Assembly: GCA_012517765.1 (NCBI GenBank)
Contig: JAAYUI010000010.1
Coordinates: 104,558 to 168,557, forward strand
Reading direction: 5' to 3'
Source: Caldisericales bacterium
Lineage (GTDB): Bacteria > Caldisericota > Caldisericia > JAAYUI01
DNA length: 64,000 nt
Positions 20,571 through 30,363 of the stretch are shown here, piece after piece; positions within the stretch are counted from its first letter, which is position 1, and each line of letters begins with the position of its first letter. The notes under the pieces were generated by a model. That model saw only the letters and a program-made list of their open reading frames with translations, had not been told where the DNA came from and did not search any database. Made by a program: the position numbers and the translations under genes.

Positions 20571-21556
20571 TTGCCTTCTCCATGTTTCTCAAGGTGTTCC
20601 CTGAATCTCGAGAGAATGTCATTCATCTGGGAAAAAGTTTTTCCTGCAACTGCCTCTTCCCTAAACTTCGATGCGCCAGGAAGACCTTTCACATACCACG
20701 CCCAGTGTTTTCTCATCTCGCTAACGCCGACCTTTTCACCCCTCATATTCACTTCAAGGTCGAGGTGCTCCATCATCACCGAGAACCTTTCCTTAAGTGG
20801 AATGATTCTTCTGCCAAGTCCATCCATTTCATCTTTAATCCATTCAAAAGCCCATGGTGCTCCGAGTGTCACCCTTCCTATCATTGCAGCATCTGCGCCA
20901 GCATCAAAAACGTCCAGCGCATCTTTACCATTTTTAATGCCACCATTGGCAATTACGGGCATTCTAACAGTCTGCTTGATTGCCCTGATATGTTCCCAGT
21001 CAAATGGACCAGCAAATCCCTGGCTGACATAGCAACAGTTGAGAGCAAATGCCGATGCTCCGGCCATCTCACACAATCTGGCAATTTCACTGGCAACCGG
21101 AAACCCTCTGCGAGTGCCAATTCTTGTCTTGACAGTAACAGGAAGCGATGTTGACCTGACCATCGCCTCAACAATACGGGCAATGAGGCAGGGATCACCC
21201 ATAAGGGCCGATCCGGAGCCAGTCCTGACCACTTTTGGCTCCGGACAGCCACAATTGAGGTCTACAAAATCTGCTCCAGCCTGTTCCACATACTTCACTG
21301 CCTCGGCAAGGTGCTCCGGTTTTGAGCCAAAAAGTTGTATGGTTACAGGATGTTCTTGCTCAACAATTTTGAGCATCTCAAAAGAAACCCTGTTTTTGTG
21401 CAATAGACCCTGTGCTGAAACAAACTCGGTATAAACAAGATCTGCACCATAACGCTTGCACAAAATCCGGAATGGTATGTCGCCAATCCCGGCAAGGGGG
21501 GCCAGCACAAGCGGACCTTTTATTGTTTTATTCCCTATGCTCCACGTTTTTGTCAT
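20567..21556 (-). CDS. dus: tRNA-dihydrouridine synthase
   Basis: LVLAPLAGIGDIPFRILCKRYGADLVYTEFVSAQGL; DLNCGCPEPKVVRTGSGSALM; VIANGGIKNGKDALDVFDAGADAAMIGR. Confidence 0.93.
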   Translation of the reverse strand: MTKTWSIGNKTIKGPLVLAPLAGIGDIPFRILCKRYGADLVYTEFVSAQGLLHKNRVSFEMLKIVEQEHPVTIQLFGSKPEHLAEAVKYVEQAGADFVDLNCGCPEPKVVRTGSGSALMGDPCLIARIVEAMVRSTSLPVTVKTRIGTRRGFPVASEIARLCEMAGASAFALNCCYVSQGFAGPFDWEHIRAIKQTVRMPVIANGGIKNGKDALDVFDAGADAAMIGRVTLGAPWAFEWIKDEMDGLGRRIIPLKERFSVMMEHLDLEVNMRGEKVGVSEMRKHWAWYVKGLPGASKFREEAVAGKTFSQMNDILSRFREHLEKHGEGK

Positions 21557-22322
21557 AAAGGGCCTTTAGTCCATAAAGCGAGAGGAACGGGTCAAATCTT
21601 GACACGGTTGTTGTAACAGTCGAAATAAGGTTGAGGAGGCCACCGGTGGCTATGACTGTTGGCTGTTCATCCATGCTCTTTGACATCTCGACTGCTATCC
21701 TGTCTACAAGGCCTGCAAAACCAAACGTTATTCCAGCTCTCATCGAATCGATGGTGTTTCTGCCAAGAGCAGTTTCAGGCACCGCGATTTCGATCCTTGG
21801 GAGTTTTGCTGTCATTGTAGTCAATGAATTCAGCGCTGATATGATTCCTGGCGCAATGGCCACACCCATAATCTCGGGTTTTCTCGAGACGGCCACAAAA
21901 GCAGTGGCCGTCCCGAATGATACGATAATTGCTGGCAAGGAATGTCTTACGGTTGCACCTATTGCAAGACAAAGAAGGTCTGAGCCAAGCTCTTTTGGGT
22001 TCTCTGCCTGTATGCCCATTCCGGTTTTTATGCCAGGTTTGACAACAATGCTATTTTTGGCAAGAACCTTTTCGATGGCCCTCTCCATGAGCGGGGTCAC
22101 AGGGGGTACCACCGAAGATATTATGGCACCCTCAAACTGGTTTGGCTCAAGCTTGTCCTCCTTGAGAAGGGACCTGAGCATGATCGAATATTCATCAGAG
22201 GTCTTTATTGTGTCTGTTGCAACCCTGAAATTGGCAATAAGGCTGACAGAATCAAACACCCCAAACTTAATGTTTGTGTTGCCACAATCTATACAAAGCG
22301 TAAGCTTCCCTGAAGACATCAT
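21528..22322 (-). CDS. coaX: Type III pantothenate kinase
   Basis: LTLCIDCGNTNIKFGVFD; GADLLC-like GSDLLCLAIGA; VSFGTATAFVAV; AIAPGIISALNSL. Start ATG at 22322 or 22319. Confidence 0.9.
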   Translation of the reverse strand: MMSSGKLTLCIDCGNTNIKFGVFDSVSLIANFRVATDTIKTSDEYSIMLRSLLKEDKLEPNQFEGAIISSVVPPVTPLMERAIEKVLAKNSIVVKPGIKTGMGIQAENPKELGSDLLCLAIGATVRHSLPAIIVSFGTATAFVAVSRKPEIMGVAIAPGIISALNSLTTMTAKLPRIEIAVPETALGRNTIDSMRAGITFGFAGLVDRIAVEMSKSMDEQPTVIATGGLLNLISTVTTTVSRFDPFLSLYGLKALYDKNVEHRE

Positions 22323-22332
22323 AATTATATGT

Positions 22333-23064
22333 TTATGCTTCCTTTCCAACCACTTTCAACAACGGTGGAACAACGGCTGCACAGATAACCACGGCAATTA
22401 TAATCTCCAAAGGACCATTTGTCGCAGCAGCGAGTCCAGCATTCACAAGTCTCTGCGGCATTGTGCTGCCGAAGGCGTCAGTTAACAATATAGCAAGCCC
22501 CAGAGTTCCAACAGTATTAGTCAGTGTGCCAGCAATTGCAGAAAGTGACACCGAAGAACCTTCAACACGCGATCTGATAAGCAGAAAATATGTCAGAAAA
22601 CCAAGCCCAACACCAATAAAAGCTGCGATTATATTGGCCGTTGTTTCATTTCCAGTAAAGCCTTTCGCTGCAGTGAACCAGACAGTGAGAGCCACGAAAG
22701 AAACAAAAAATGAGATGAGTATCGCAGCAGTAGGCTTCATCTCACCCTGTCTGGAGAAGGCTTTCCTGACAGAAGCATAGACCCACCAAGCAACAGGGCC
22801 AATAAGTAATCTAGCAGGCATGAGTACAAACCATGGGAAACTACCCCCAAGCATAATCTGGACGACAATAGCAAAAATAATACCCAGAAGAAGGCCAACA
22901 ACTGGCCCACCAACAATTGCTCCAACAATTACAGGGATGTGCATGATGGTCATTGCGCCTGTTATGTTCGGTACCGGTATCATCGATATTCCGACAAAGT
23001 ACATCACGACCATTAAAGCACCCAAAACTCCAGCAACAGTTAACTGTTTTATGGTAATCTTCAT
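22333..23064 (-). CDS. ECF transporter S component (vitamin uptake, substrate unknown; pantothenate plausible)
   Basis: 243 aa, about 6 TM; HIPVIVGAIVGGPVVGLLLGIIFAIVVQIMLGGSFPWFVLMPARLLIGPVAW; next to coaX. Confidence 0.8.
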   Translation of the reverse strand: MKITIKQLTVAGVLGALMVVMYFVGISMIPVPNITGAMTIMHIPVIVGAIVGGPVVGLLLGIIFAIVVQIMLGGSFPWFVLMPARLLIGPVAWWVYASVRKAFSRQGEMKPTAAILISFFVSFVALTVWFTAAKGFTGNETTANIIAAFIGVGLGFLTYFLLIRSRVEGSSVSLSAIAGTLTNTVGTLGLAILLTDAFGSTMPQRLVNAGLAAATNGPLEIIIAVVICAAVVPPLLKVVGKEA

Positions 23065-23125
23065 AAAATCTCCTTTTTATTAGGGTTTGGCTTGGTTGCC
23101 CAATGCCAACCGGTGGAGATTTTAT
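23063..23125 (-). promoter_or_regulatory. Structured leader / SD-masking inverted repeat upstream of the ECF S-component gene
   Basis: Minus strand ATAAAATCTCC (23125-23115) is perfectly complementary to GGAGATTTTAT (23073-23063), which holds the SD and the first bases of the start codon. The loop has TTGGC-A-TTGG-GCAA-CCAA-GCCAA nested hairpins. Confidence 0.5.
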
Positions 23126-23223
23126 TTCATTGGCCAAAATGAGCAAGATCACAAGTAGTGACATATTTGCGAAAAATTTGTAGAATTAAACATGAAATCA
23201 AAAACAACAAGGAGGTCACGTTT

Positions 23224-23907
23224 ATGGAATTCGAGATTTTGGGCAACCAGCTCCCTGTGGTAGTCTGCAAGATGAAAAAGGGTGAGAAAATGGTTTCTGA
23301 ATCTGGTGGAATGAGTTGGATGACGCCTGGAGTTGCCATGCAGACAACAATGAAGGGTGGTCTGCTTGGTGCACTGACTCGAGGCTTATCAGGAGAATCC
23401 GCCTTTGTGAACACTTTTGAATCAACAGGCGAGGATGATGAAATAGCTTTTGCATCATCATTCCCAGGGCAAATCGTGCACATGAAGCTTGAGGAAGGCC
23501 AATACATCATAGCTCAAAGGGGTGCCTTCCTTGCTGGCTCCGAGAATGTCAAGCTCGAAGTGTACTTCAGAAAAAAATTCTGGGCAGGCATGTTTGGCGG
23601 AGAAGGTTTTGTTCTGAACAAAATCTCTGGGCCAGGAGACATTTTCCTGGAGATAGATGGCTCATTAATAGAAAAAACACTTGCACCTGGAGAAACACTC
23701 AAGATAGATACAGGTCATTGCGCCATTCTTGAGCCAACGATCAATTTTGACGTGCAGATGCTCAAAGGTTTCAAAAACATCTTCTTTGGTGGCGAAGGCC
23801 TGTTCCTTGCCGTTGTAACCGGTCCTGGAAAAATATGGATACAGACGCTGACAATAGCAGAACTTGCCAAAGACATCATCCCATTTATCCCAACCAAGAG
23901 CAGCTAA
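23224..23907 (+). CDS. TIGR00266/AIM24 family protein
   Basis: Start at 23224 after SD AAGGAGGTCACG; MSWMTPGVAMQTTMKGG, AGMFGGEGFVLNKISGPGDIFLEI, GFKNIFFGGEGLFLAVVTGPGKIWIQTL. Confidence 0.9.
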   Translation: MEFEILGNQLPVVVCKMKKGEKMVSESGGMSWMTPGVAMQTTMKGGLLGALTRGLSGESAFVNTFESTGEDDEIAFASSFPGQIVHMKLEEGQYIIAQRGAFLAGSENVKLEVYFRKKFWAGMFGGEGFVLNKISGPGDIFLEIDGSLIEKTLAPGETLKIDTGHCAILEPTINFDVQMLKGFKNIFFGGEGLFLAVVTGPGKIWIQTLTIAELAKDIIPFIPTKSS

Positions 23908-24066
23908 AATTTAAGGATTGCGCAACCTGCTAACATTAATTTACAATCAAAAACCTGTTTTGATGAAGAATGCAGGAAAACAAATAAACACATTGGCATT
24001 CAATTGTAAACAGGTATTCACAATCTTATTCACAAATGCTAACAGCATGGTGACGCAAAAACATTA

Positions 24067-24652
<586 letters not shown>

Positions 24653-24666
24653 TAAACCGTTTATTC

Positions 24667-24698
24667 AGCCCCTGGCCTCCGGTCAGGGGCTTTTTTTT
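24667..24698 (+). terminator. Intrinsic terminator/attenuator between pyrR and pyrB
   Basis: AGCCCCTGGCC-TCC-GGTCAGGGGCT stem (11 bp, one G-T) followed by TTTTTTTT; pyrB SD (GGAGGTTGA) begins immediately after the T tract. Confidence 0.85.
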
Positions 24699-24707
24699 GG
24701 AGGTTGA

Positions 24708-25634
24708 ATGGGTCTGAAACAAAAAGATTTGCTTGGTCTGAAGGACCTGTCCAGGGAAGAGATCTCGCTCATCCTGGACACGGCCGTGAGTTTCAAGGAA
24801 GTCCTCGGCAGGGACATCAAGAAGGTCCCGGTATTGAGAGGTAAAACCGTTGTCAATCTGTTCTATGAGCCATCCACAAGGACCAGGACGAGTTTTGAAC
24901 TTGCCTCAAAAATGCTTTCTGCTGACGTTATAAACATTGCGACCCAAACATCGGCAGTACAGAAGGGCGAATGCCTGAAGGACACCGTCCTGACACTTAC
25001 TTCCCTTGGAGCGGACTATATAGTCATCAGGACAAGCATGTGTGGAGCACCACACTTTATATCTACCTTCTTCCAGGGTCATGTCCTGAACGCCGGCGAT
25101 GGCATCAACGAACACCCGACACAGGCACTCCTGGACATGTACACCATCAAGGAAAAACTTGGCAAGATAGAGGGCCTCAAGGTCCTGATCCTGGGCGACA
25201 TCCTTCATTCCAGGGTTGCAAGATCAAATATGTTCGGGCTCGTAAAAATGGGCGCCGAGGTGGGAGTATGCGGGCCACCAACCCTCATCCCAAAAGATGT
25301 TGCAAAACTCGGGGTAAAGGTCCATCTTGATCTCGACGAGGCGCTACCAAACTACGACATAGTCAACGTTCTCAGGGTCCAGCTTGAAAGACAGCGTCAG
25401 GGGATGTTCGCTTCTGCCCACGAATATTACGAACACTACGGACTGACAACGCAGAGGCTCGAGAAAAACAAGCACCTGCTTGTCATGCACCCGGGACCAA
25501 TGAATAGGGGTGTCGAGATTTCGCCAGATGTCGCCGAGTCAGAGAATGCGGTCATCGAAACACAGGTAACAAATGGAGTGGCTGTCCGCATGGCGGTGCT
25601 TTATCTTCTGCTTGGAGGTGAGTCTCATGAATAG
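24708..25634 (+). CDS. pyrB: Aspartate carbamoyltransferase catalytic subunit
   Basis: NLFYEPSTRTRTSFELASKML; INEHPTQALLDMYTI; VMHPGPMNRGVEI. Confidence 0.96.
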   Translation: MGLKQKDLLGLKDLSREEISLILDTAVSFKEVLGRDIKKVPVLRGKTVVNLFYEPSTRTRTSFELASKMLSADVINIATQTSAVQKGECLKDTVLTLTSLGADYIVIRTSMCGAPHFISTFFQGHVLNAGDGINEHPTQALLDMYTIKEKLGKIEGLKVLILGDILHSRVARSNMFGLVKMGAEVGVCGPPTLIPKDVAKLGVKVHLDLDEALPNYDIVNVLRVQLERQRQGMFASAHEYYEHYGLTTQRLEKNKHLLVMHPGPMNRGVEISPDVAESENAVIETQVTNGVAVRMAVLYLLLGGESHE

Positions 25635-26919
25635 CAAGGTGCTCAAGGGTGGAAAAGTCGTTGATGTGGTTTCGGAGAAAATCTTCGAAGCCGACATCAA
25701 AATTGAGGACGGCAAAATAGCTGAAATCGGGCAAAACCTGACTGCAGAAGAAACAATCGACTGCAAAGGAATGCTTGTGAGCCCTGGGCTCATCGATCTT
25801 CATGTGCATCTCAGAGAGCCTGGTTTTGAGCACAAGGAAACCATCGAAACGGGTGTCAGGGCAGCTGCGGCTGGCGGTTTTACGCGTATTTATGCAATGC
25901 CAAATACCGAACCGCCATGCGACAACGAGGCATCTGCAATCTACATCAGGCAACAGGCAGACAGGCTGGGACTGATAAGGGTAGAGCCCGTCGGCTCAAT
26001 ATCACAGGGCCGCAAGGGCGAGTTCCTGGCAGAGATGGGCGGGCTAGCAAGGGCCGGTGTCAAGATGGTCACCGATGATGGCAATCCGGTTTCCTCCGCT
26101 TCGCTGATGCTTCTTGCACTAAAATACTCCAAAGCTTTCGGGATGCTCGTGGCGGACCACTGCGAAGACAAGTCAATATCGGCCAATGGCATCTGCAACG
26201 AAGGTTACTTCTCAACACTCTACGGCCTACAGGCATGGCCAAAATCGGCAGAGGAAACGATCGTTTCCAGGGACATCATTCTCGCTGGCGAAACAGATAG
26301 CAGGATCCACATCATGCACATCTCCACCAAATTCTCGGCTCAGTTGATCGCACAAGCAAAATCAATGGGCATTAAGGCAACCTGCGAAGTCACACCACAC
26401 CATCTCACACTCACAGACGAGCTTATTGGCGACTACAACACAAACTGGAAAGTCAATCCTCCGCTAAGAAGCAAGGAAGACGTAGAAGCACTTAGAAAAG
26501 CACTTTCCGACGGAATCATAGACTGCATAGCAACTGACCATGCACCACACGCCAGGGAAGACAAGGAAGTCGAAATAAACATAGCCCCACCTGGTATATC
26601 CGGTCTAGAAACTGCAGTTGGCCAGCTTTTCACCGAGCTGGTAAACAAGGGCGTAATAACCCCTGAAAAACTTCTTTCAAGAATGACTGTTGGCCCTGCA
26701 AGTATAATCGGTCTGGAAACACCAGAAATAAAAGCAGGAAAACCAGCCGATATTACAATCATTGACCCGAACTCAAAATGGACCGTTGAGCCAAAGAAAT
26801 TCTTCTCGCTGGGACACAACACACCACTGGCAGGAAAAATCATGACGGGCAAGGTCCATGCAACAATCTGCTGCGGCAAGGTGGTATATCTGGATGGCCA
26901 AATCCAAAAGGGCATGTGA
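25627..26919 (+). CDS. pyrC: Dihydroorotase
   Basis: Start at ATG 25627 (SD GGAGGTGAG); LIDLHVHLREPGFEHKETIETGVRAAAAGGFT; DCIATDHAPHAREDKEVEI. Confidence 0.96.
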   Translation: MNSKVLKGGKVVDVVSEKIFEADIKIEDGKIAEIGQNLTAEETIDCKGMLVSPGLIDLHVHLREPGFEHKETIETGVRAAAAGGFTRIYAMPNTEPPCDNEASAIYIRQQADRLGLIRVEPVGSISQGRKGEFLAEMGGLARAGVKMVTDDGNPVSSASLMLLALKYSKAFGMLVADHCEDKSISANGICNEGYFSTLYGLQAWPKSAEETIVSRDIILAGETDSRIHIMHISTKFSAQLIAQAKSMGIKATCEVTPHHLTLTDELIGDYNTNWKVNPPLRSKEDVEALRKALSDGIIDCIATDHAPHAREDKEVEINIAPPGISGLETAVGQLFTELVNKGVITPEKLLSRMTVGPASIIGLETPEIKAGKPADITIIDPNSKWTVEPKKFFSLGHNTPLAGKIMTGKVHATICCGKVVYLDGQIQKGM

Positions 26920-27655
26920 AAAACTCCAAATAACACAAAACAGGCCGGCGACCAAAGGTTCTGGCCTGATGCTTCTTTCTTTTTTTTCACCAGAGATTGC
27001 ACTATCTGCAAAACCAGGCCAGTTTATAGAGATCGGCTTTGACGGACCAACTCTCCCAAAACCTTTTTCAATCCACGATGCCTACGAGTACGGGATTGTA
27101 GAAATCCTCTACCAGGTTGTGGGCCCTGGAACGCAAAAACTGGCCGGCCTGAATGATGGAGACGAGATAGTGGTTTTCGGGCCGCTTGGCAAAGGGTTTG
27201 ACTTGCCGGAGGAAGGCCCTGTTTATCTTGTTGGCGGTGGTACCGGAAACGCGCCGATAAAGTTTTTGCAAAAAAAACTCGCCAAATTATCTCCAAAAAC
27301 ATTTCTTGGAGCAAAGACAAAAACTCTTCTCCCGCCACAGGAAATGTTTGATGAGAACACATACTTTGCAACAGATGATGGCAGCGCCGGTTTCAAGGGT
27401 ACAGTTGTCGATTTGATGTCTGGCCAGCTCCTGCCCCCCGGTCATGTGTTCGCATGTGGGCCAAAGCCAATGCTGAAAGGCCTCTGGAAGTTTTCAAAGG
27501 GTTTCGAAATGTCTTGCCAGTTCAGTCTCGAGAGCTATATGGCCTGTGGCGTGGGGGCATGCCTTGGATGTGTCATCCAGACAACTTCCGGATACAAAAA
27601 AGTTTGTTCGGATGGCCCAGTCTTTAATGCTTCAGAGGTGGCCGATGCCCTTTGA
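26894..27655 (+). CDS. pyrK: Dihydroorotate dehydrogenase electron transfer subunit
   Basis: GQFIEIGFDG...KPFSIHDA; GPLGKGFDLPEEGPVYLVGGGTGNAPI; C-terminal 2Fe-2S motif CGVGACLGCVIQT...KKVCSDGPVF. Confidence 0.9.
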   Translation: MAKSKRACEKLQITQNRPATKGSGLMLLSFFSPEIALSAKPGQFIEIGFDGPTLPKPFSIHDAYEYGIVEILYQVVGPGTQKLAGLNDGDEIVVFGPLGKGFDLPEEGPVYLVGGGTGNAPIKFLQKKLAKLSPKTFLGAKTKTLLPPQEMFDENTYFATDDGSAGFKGTVVDLMSGQLLPPGHVFACGPKPMLKGLWKFSKGFEMSCQFSLESYMACGVGACLGCVIQTTSGYKKVCSDGPVFNASEVADAL

Positions 27656-28562
27656 CATTTCTGTCGAACTTTTTGGCCAGAAATATGCAAACCCACTCGT
27701 CATGGCATCGGGGACTTTCGGCTGTGGCGAGGTTTATAAGGATTTTCTGGACTACTCAAAAATCGGCGCATTCGTCACAAAAGCAGTCACCATGGAGCCA
27801 AGGGCAGGCAACAAGCCACAACGGCTTGTGGAAACACCCTCGGGTCTCCTGAACGCGATTGGCCTCCAGAACGAGGGCCTCAAAACATTTATTGAAGACA
27901 AGCTGCCCAATTTTGAAAACTACTCTTGCAAGGTCTGGGTCAACATTTCCGGGGCCAGCTTTGAGGAATATGAGCACATAGTAACGGAACTCAATCCTTT
28001 CGACTCGATCTCGGTTTTTGAGATCAATGTGTCATGTCCGAATGTTGCACACGGAGGAATGAACTTCGGAACTTCCTGTAACGACATCGGACAACTCACG
28101 TCAAGCCTGAAAAAAATCTCAAAAAAGCCAATCATCATAAAGCTCACACCAAATGTCACAAACATAGCAGAGATGGCCATATCTGCCGAGCAGGCCGGGG
28201 CCGATGGCCTCACGGTTGCAAACACGTTTTTGGGAATGGCGATAGACACAGAAAAAAGAAAGCCGGTACTTGACAATGTGACAGGTGGCCTGTCTGGCCC
28301 GGCGATAAAACCGCTTGCCCTCCGCTGTGTATACCAGGTATACAAGGCAGTAAAAATACCAATCATTGCTTGTGGTGGAATATCAAATCACAATGATGTT
28401 CTCGAGTTCATAATGGCGGGTGCCTCCCTCGTGCAAATCGGGACGGCAGTTTTCAAATACCCAAGGTGCCCGGAAGAAATCGAGAATGGCCTCCTGAAGT
28501 GGGGAAAGGCCAAAAATTTGAACAATATATCCGAACTGAGGGGGGTGGCCCATGACGCATGA
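27645..28562 (+). CDS. pyrD: Dihydroorotate dehydrogenase B catalytic subunit
   Basis: PLVMASGTFGCGEVYKDFLDYSKIGAFVTKAVTMEPRAGNKPQRLVETPSGLLNAIGLQNEG; INVSCPNV. Confidence 0.95.
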   Translation: MPFDISVELFGQKYANPLVMASGTFGCGEVYKDFLDYSKIGAFVTKAVTMEPRAGNKPQRLVETPSGLLNAIGLQNEGLKTFIEDKLPNFENYSCKVWVNISGASFEEYEHIVTELNPFDSISVFEINVSCPNVAHGGMNFGTSCNDIGQLTSSLKKISKKPIIIKLTPNVTNIAEMAISAEQAGADGLTVANTFLGMAIDTEKRKPVLDNVTGGLSGPAIKPLALRCVYQVYKAVKIPIIACGGISNHNDVLEFIMAGASLVQIGTAVFKYPRCPEEIENGLLKWGKAKNLNNISELRGVAHDA

Positions 28563-29274
28563 AGAGAAACTCATAATTGCCCTGGATTTGCCCAAAAACC
28601 AGGTTGCCAGTTTCATAGGCAAGATACCAAAAGGTCCGATTTTCAAGATAGGCATGAGGCTTTTTACATCCTCCGGTCCTGAAGTTGTCAGAAATGTTCT
28701 GGAGAAGGGCCATAAAGTTTTTCTGGACATGAAGTTTATGGACATCCCAAACACTGTTGCCGAGGCCTCTGAAAGCGCTTTTGAACTTGGCGTTACAATG
28801 TTTAATGTTCATGTGCTTGGTGGCCCGACCATGATAAAAAACGCCAGGGCAAAGCTGGACGAAATTTCTCAAAAAACCGGCAAGAAGCCCCCTATACTGC
28901 TCGGAGTGACAGTTTTGACATCAATGGACGAGGCTGAAATGAGCCAAATTGGGCTTCCTGGCAAACCGGCCGAAATGGTCACAAGACTCACCGAGCTTGC
29001 ACTGAAAAATGGCTGTGACGGGGTTGTCTGCTCTGCCCAGGAAGTGGCAACTTTAAGAAAATATTTTGGCGAAGAGTTTATAGCTGTCACACCAGGAATA
29101 AGAAGAGAAGAGGACGCAACTGGCGACCAGAAGAGGGTCGCAACACCATCTTCTGCAATCGGTGACGGAGCAACTTGCATAGTTGTTGGAAGGCCCATTC
29201 TCTCTGCTGCAGATCCGGCAACAGAAACCGCAGAATTTATAAAGGAGATACAAAATGCCAAACGAAATATATGA
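28552..29274 (+). CDS. pyrF: Orotidine 5'-phosphate decarboxylase
   Basis: KLIIALDLPKNQVASFI; VFLDMKFMDIPNTVAEA; VTPGIRREEDATGDQKRVATPSSAIGDGATCIVVGRPI. Confidence 0.95.
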   Translation: MTHEEKLIIALDLPKNQVASFIGKIPKGPIFKIGMRLFTSSGPEVVRNVLEKGHKVFLDMKFMDIPNTVAEASESAFELGVTMFNVHVLGGPTMIKNARAKLDEISQKTGKKPPILLGVTVLTSMDEAEMSQIGLPGKPAEMVTRLTELALKNGCDGVVCSAQEVATLRKYFGEEFIAVTPGIRREEDATGDQKRVATPSSAIGDGATCIVVGRPILSAADPATETAEFIKEIQNAKRNI

Positions 29275-29842
29275 TGAGGCAGCAAGCATACTTGAATCAG
29301 CAAACGCAATCCTGACCGGGCATTTCAAGCTCACATCCGGGCTCCATTCAGACAGGTATATACAGTGTGCCCAAGTTTTCCAGTATCCGGAAAAGGTTGA
29401 AAGGCTCTGCAAATTGCTGGTCCAGAAACTACCAACACTCAACGTACAGACAGTAATCGGCCCCGCTGTCGGCGGAATAATCTTTGCTTACGAACTCTCA
29501 AGAACACTTGGCGCGAGAAACATCTATGCCGAGAGGGCTGACGAGAAAATGACTTTCAGGCGTAATTTTGCAATAAATCCTGGCGAAAATGTTATTGTTG
29601 TTGAAGATGTTGTTACAACAGGTGGCTCTGCAAAAGAAGTTGCAGAACTGGCAAAAGCAAACGGTGCCAATGTAGTTTCGATATGCTCCCTCGTCGACAG
29701 GTCTGGTGGAAAGGTCAAATTTGATTCGCCATTTGTGCCACTCCTGAGACTTGATGTTGTTGCATATCAACCAGAAGAGTGTCCGCTTTGCAAGGCAGGT
29801 CAGCCGATTACACAGCCCGGATCAAGACATCTCAAACTTTAG
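29255..29842 (+). CDS. pyrE: Orotate phosphoribosyltransferase
   Basis: GHFKLTSGLHSDRYIQCAQVFQ; IGPAVGGIIFAYELSRTL; VIVVEDVVTTGGSAKEV. Confidence 0.95.
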   Translation: MPNEIYDEAASILESANAILTGHFKLTSGLHSDRYIQCAQVFQYPEKVERLCKLLVQKLPTLNVQTVIGPAVGGIIFAYELSRTLGARNIYAERADEKMTFRRNFAINPGENVIVVEDVVTTGGSAKEVAELAKANGANVVSICSLVDRSGGKVKFDSPFVPLLRLDVVAYQPEECPLCKAGQPITQPGSRHLKL

Positions 29843-30363
29843 GACAGGAAAATCTCCCGTAATTTGCTGTAGGAAAGGGCAAGCCAGGCAACTATTGGAA
29901 CAAGCACGGGACCAGTTGCAATCAGGAAACTCGTGAAGGAGACCATCCAGAACGGGCTTTCACCAGAAAGCCCCATATATACCTGGAAAAATTGTCCGAG
30001 CATGGAAAGTAACACCAATAAAACCAGAACACCGAGAGACCAGAGGATGGTTTTTGTGTTTATCTTCCCGTCTTTCATAAAAAGTCCCAGGCCCCAGGTT
30101 CCAACCATGAGAATTATAAATGGGATTGCAGGACTCATAAGGGCATCAGTAAGCTTTGGGGACGCGTTTGTGTAGTAACCAAAAGCATTCACAAGTGATG
30201 TCACAAAAGATTTAGTAAGAGCAATATAGACAGGTGAGACAAACCACCAAAGTATAAAAACTACGATAATTGTAAAAACCATGCGAAGAGCAAAAGCTCT
30301 CCGCATTTTTGCTTTTTGGGACGATGAAACTAGGCCTGTAGTGTTTTTTGTTTGTTTGACCAT
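29839..30363 (-). CDS. Multi-TM membrane protein paired with exosortase
   Basis: Likely start ATG 30363 (MVKQTKNTTG), overlapping the exosortase by 34 nt; several TM helices (FTIIVVFILWWFVSPVYIALTKSFV...). Confidence 0.65.
   Translation of the reverse strand: MVKQTKNTTGLVSSSQKAKMRRAFALRMVFTIIVVFILWWFVSPVYIALTKSFVTSLVNAFGYYTNASPKLTDALMSPAIPFIILMVGTWGLGLFMKDGKINTKTILWSLGVLVLLVLLSMLGQFFQVYMGLSGESPFWMVSFTSFLIATGPVLVPIVAWLALSYSKLREIFLS

Noticed and set aside
20495-21154. 219-aa plus-strand ORF antisense to dus and the lipoprotein
   Set aside because: Overlaps two convincing minus-strand genes; no RBS or homology cue.
21631-22485. 284-aa plus-strand ORF across coaX and the ECF gene
   Set aside because: Antisense to two clearly recognised genes; no domain or RBS support.
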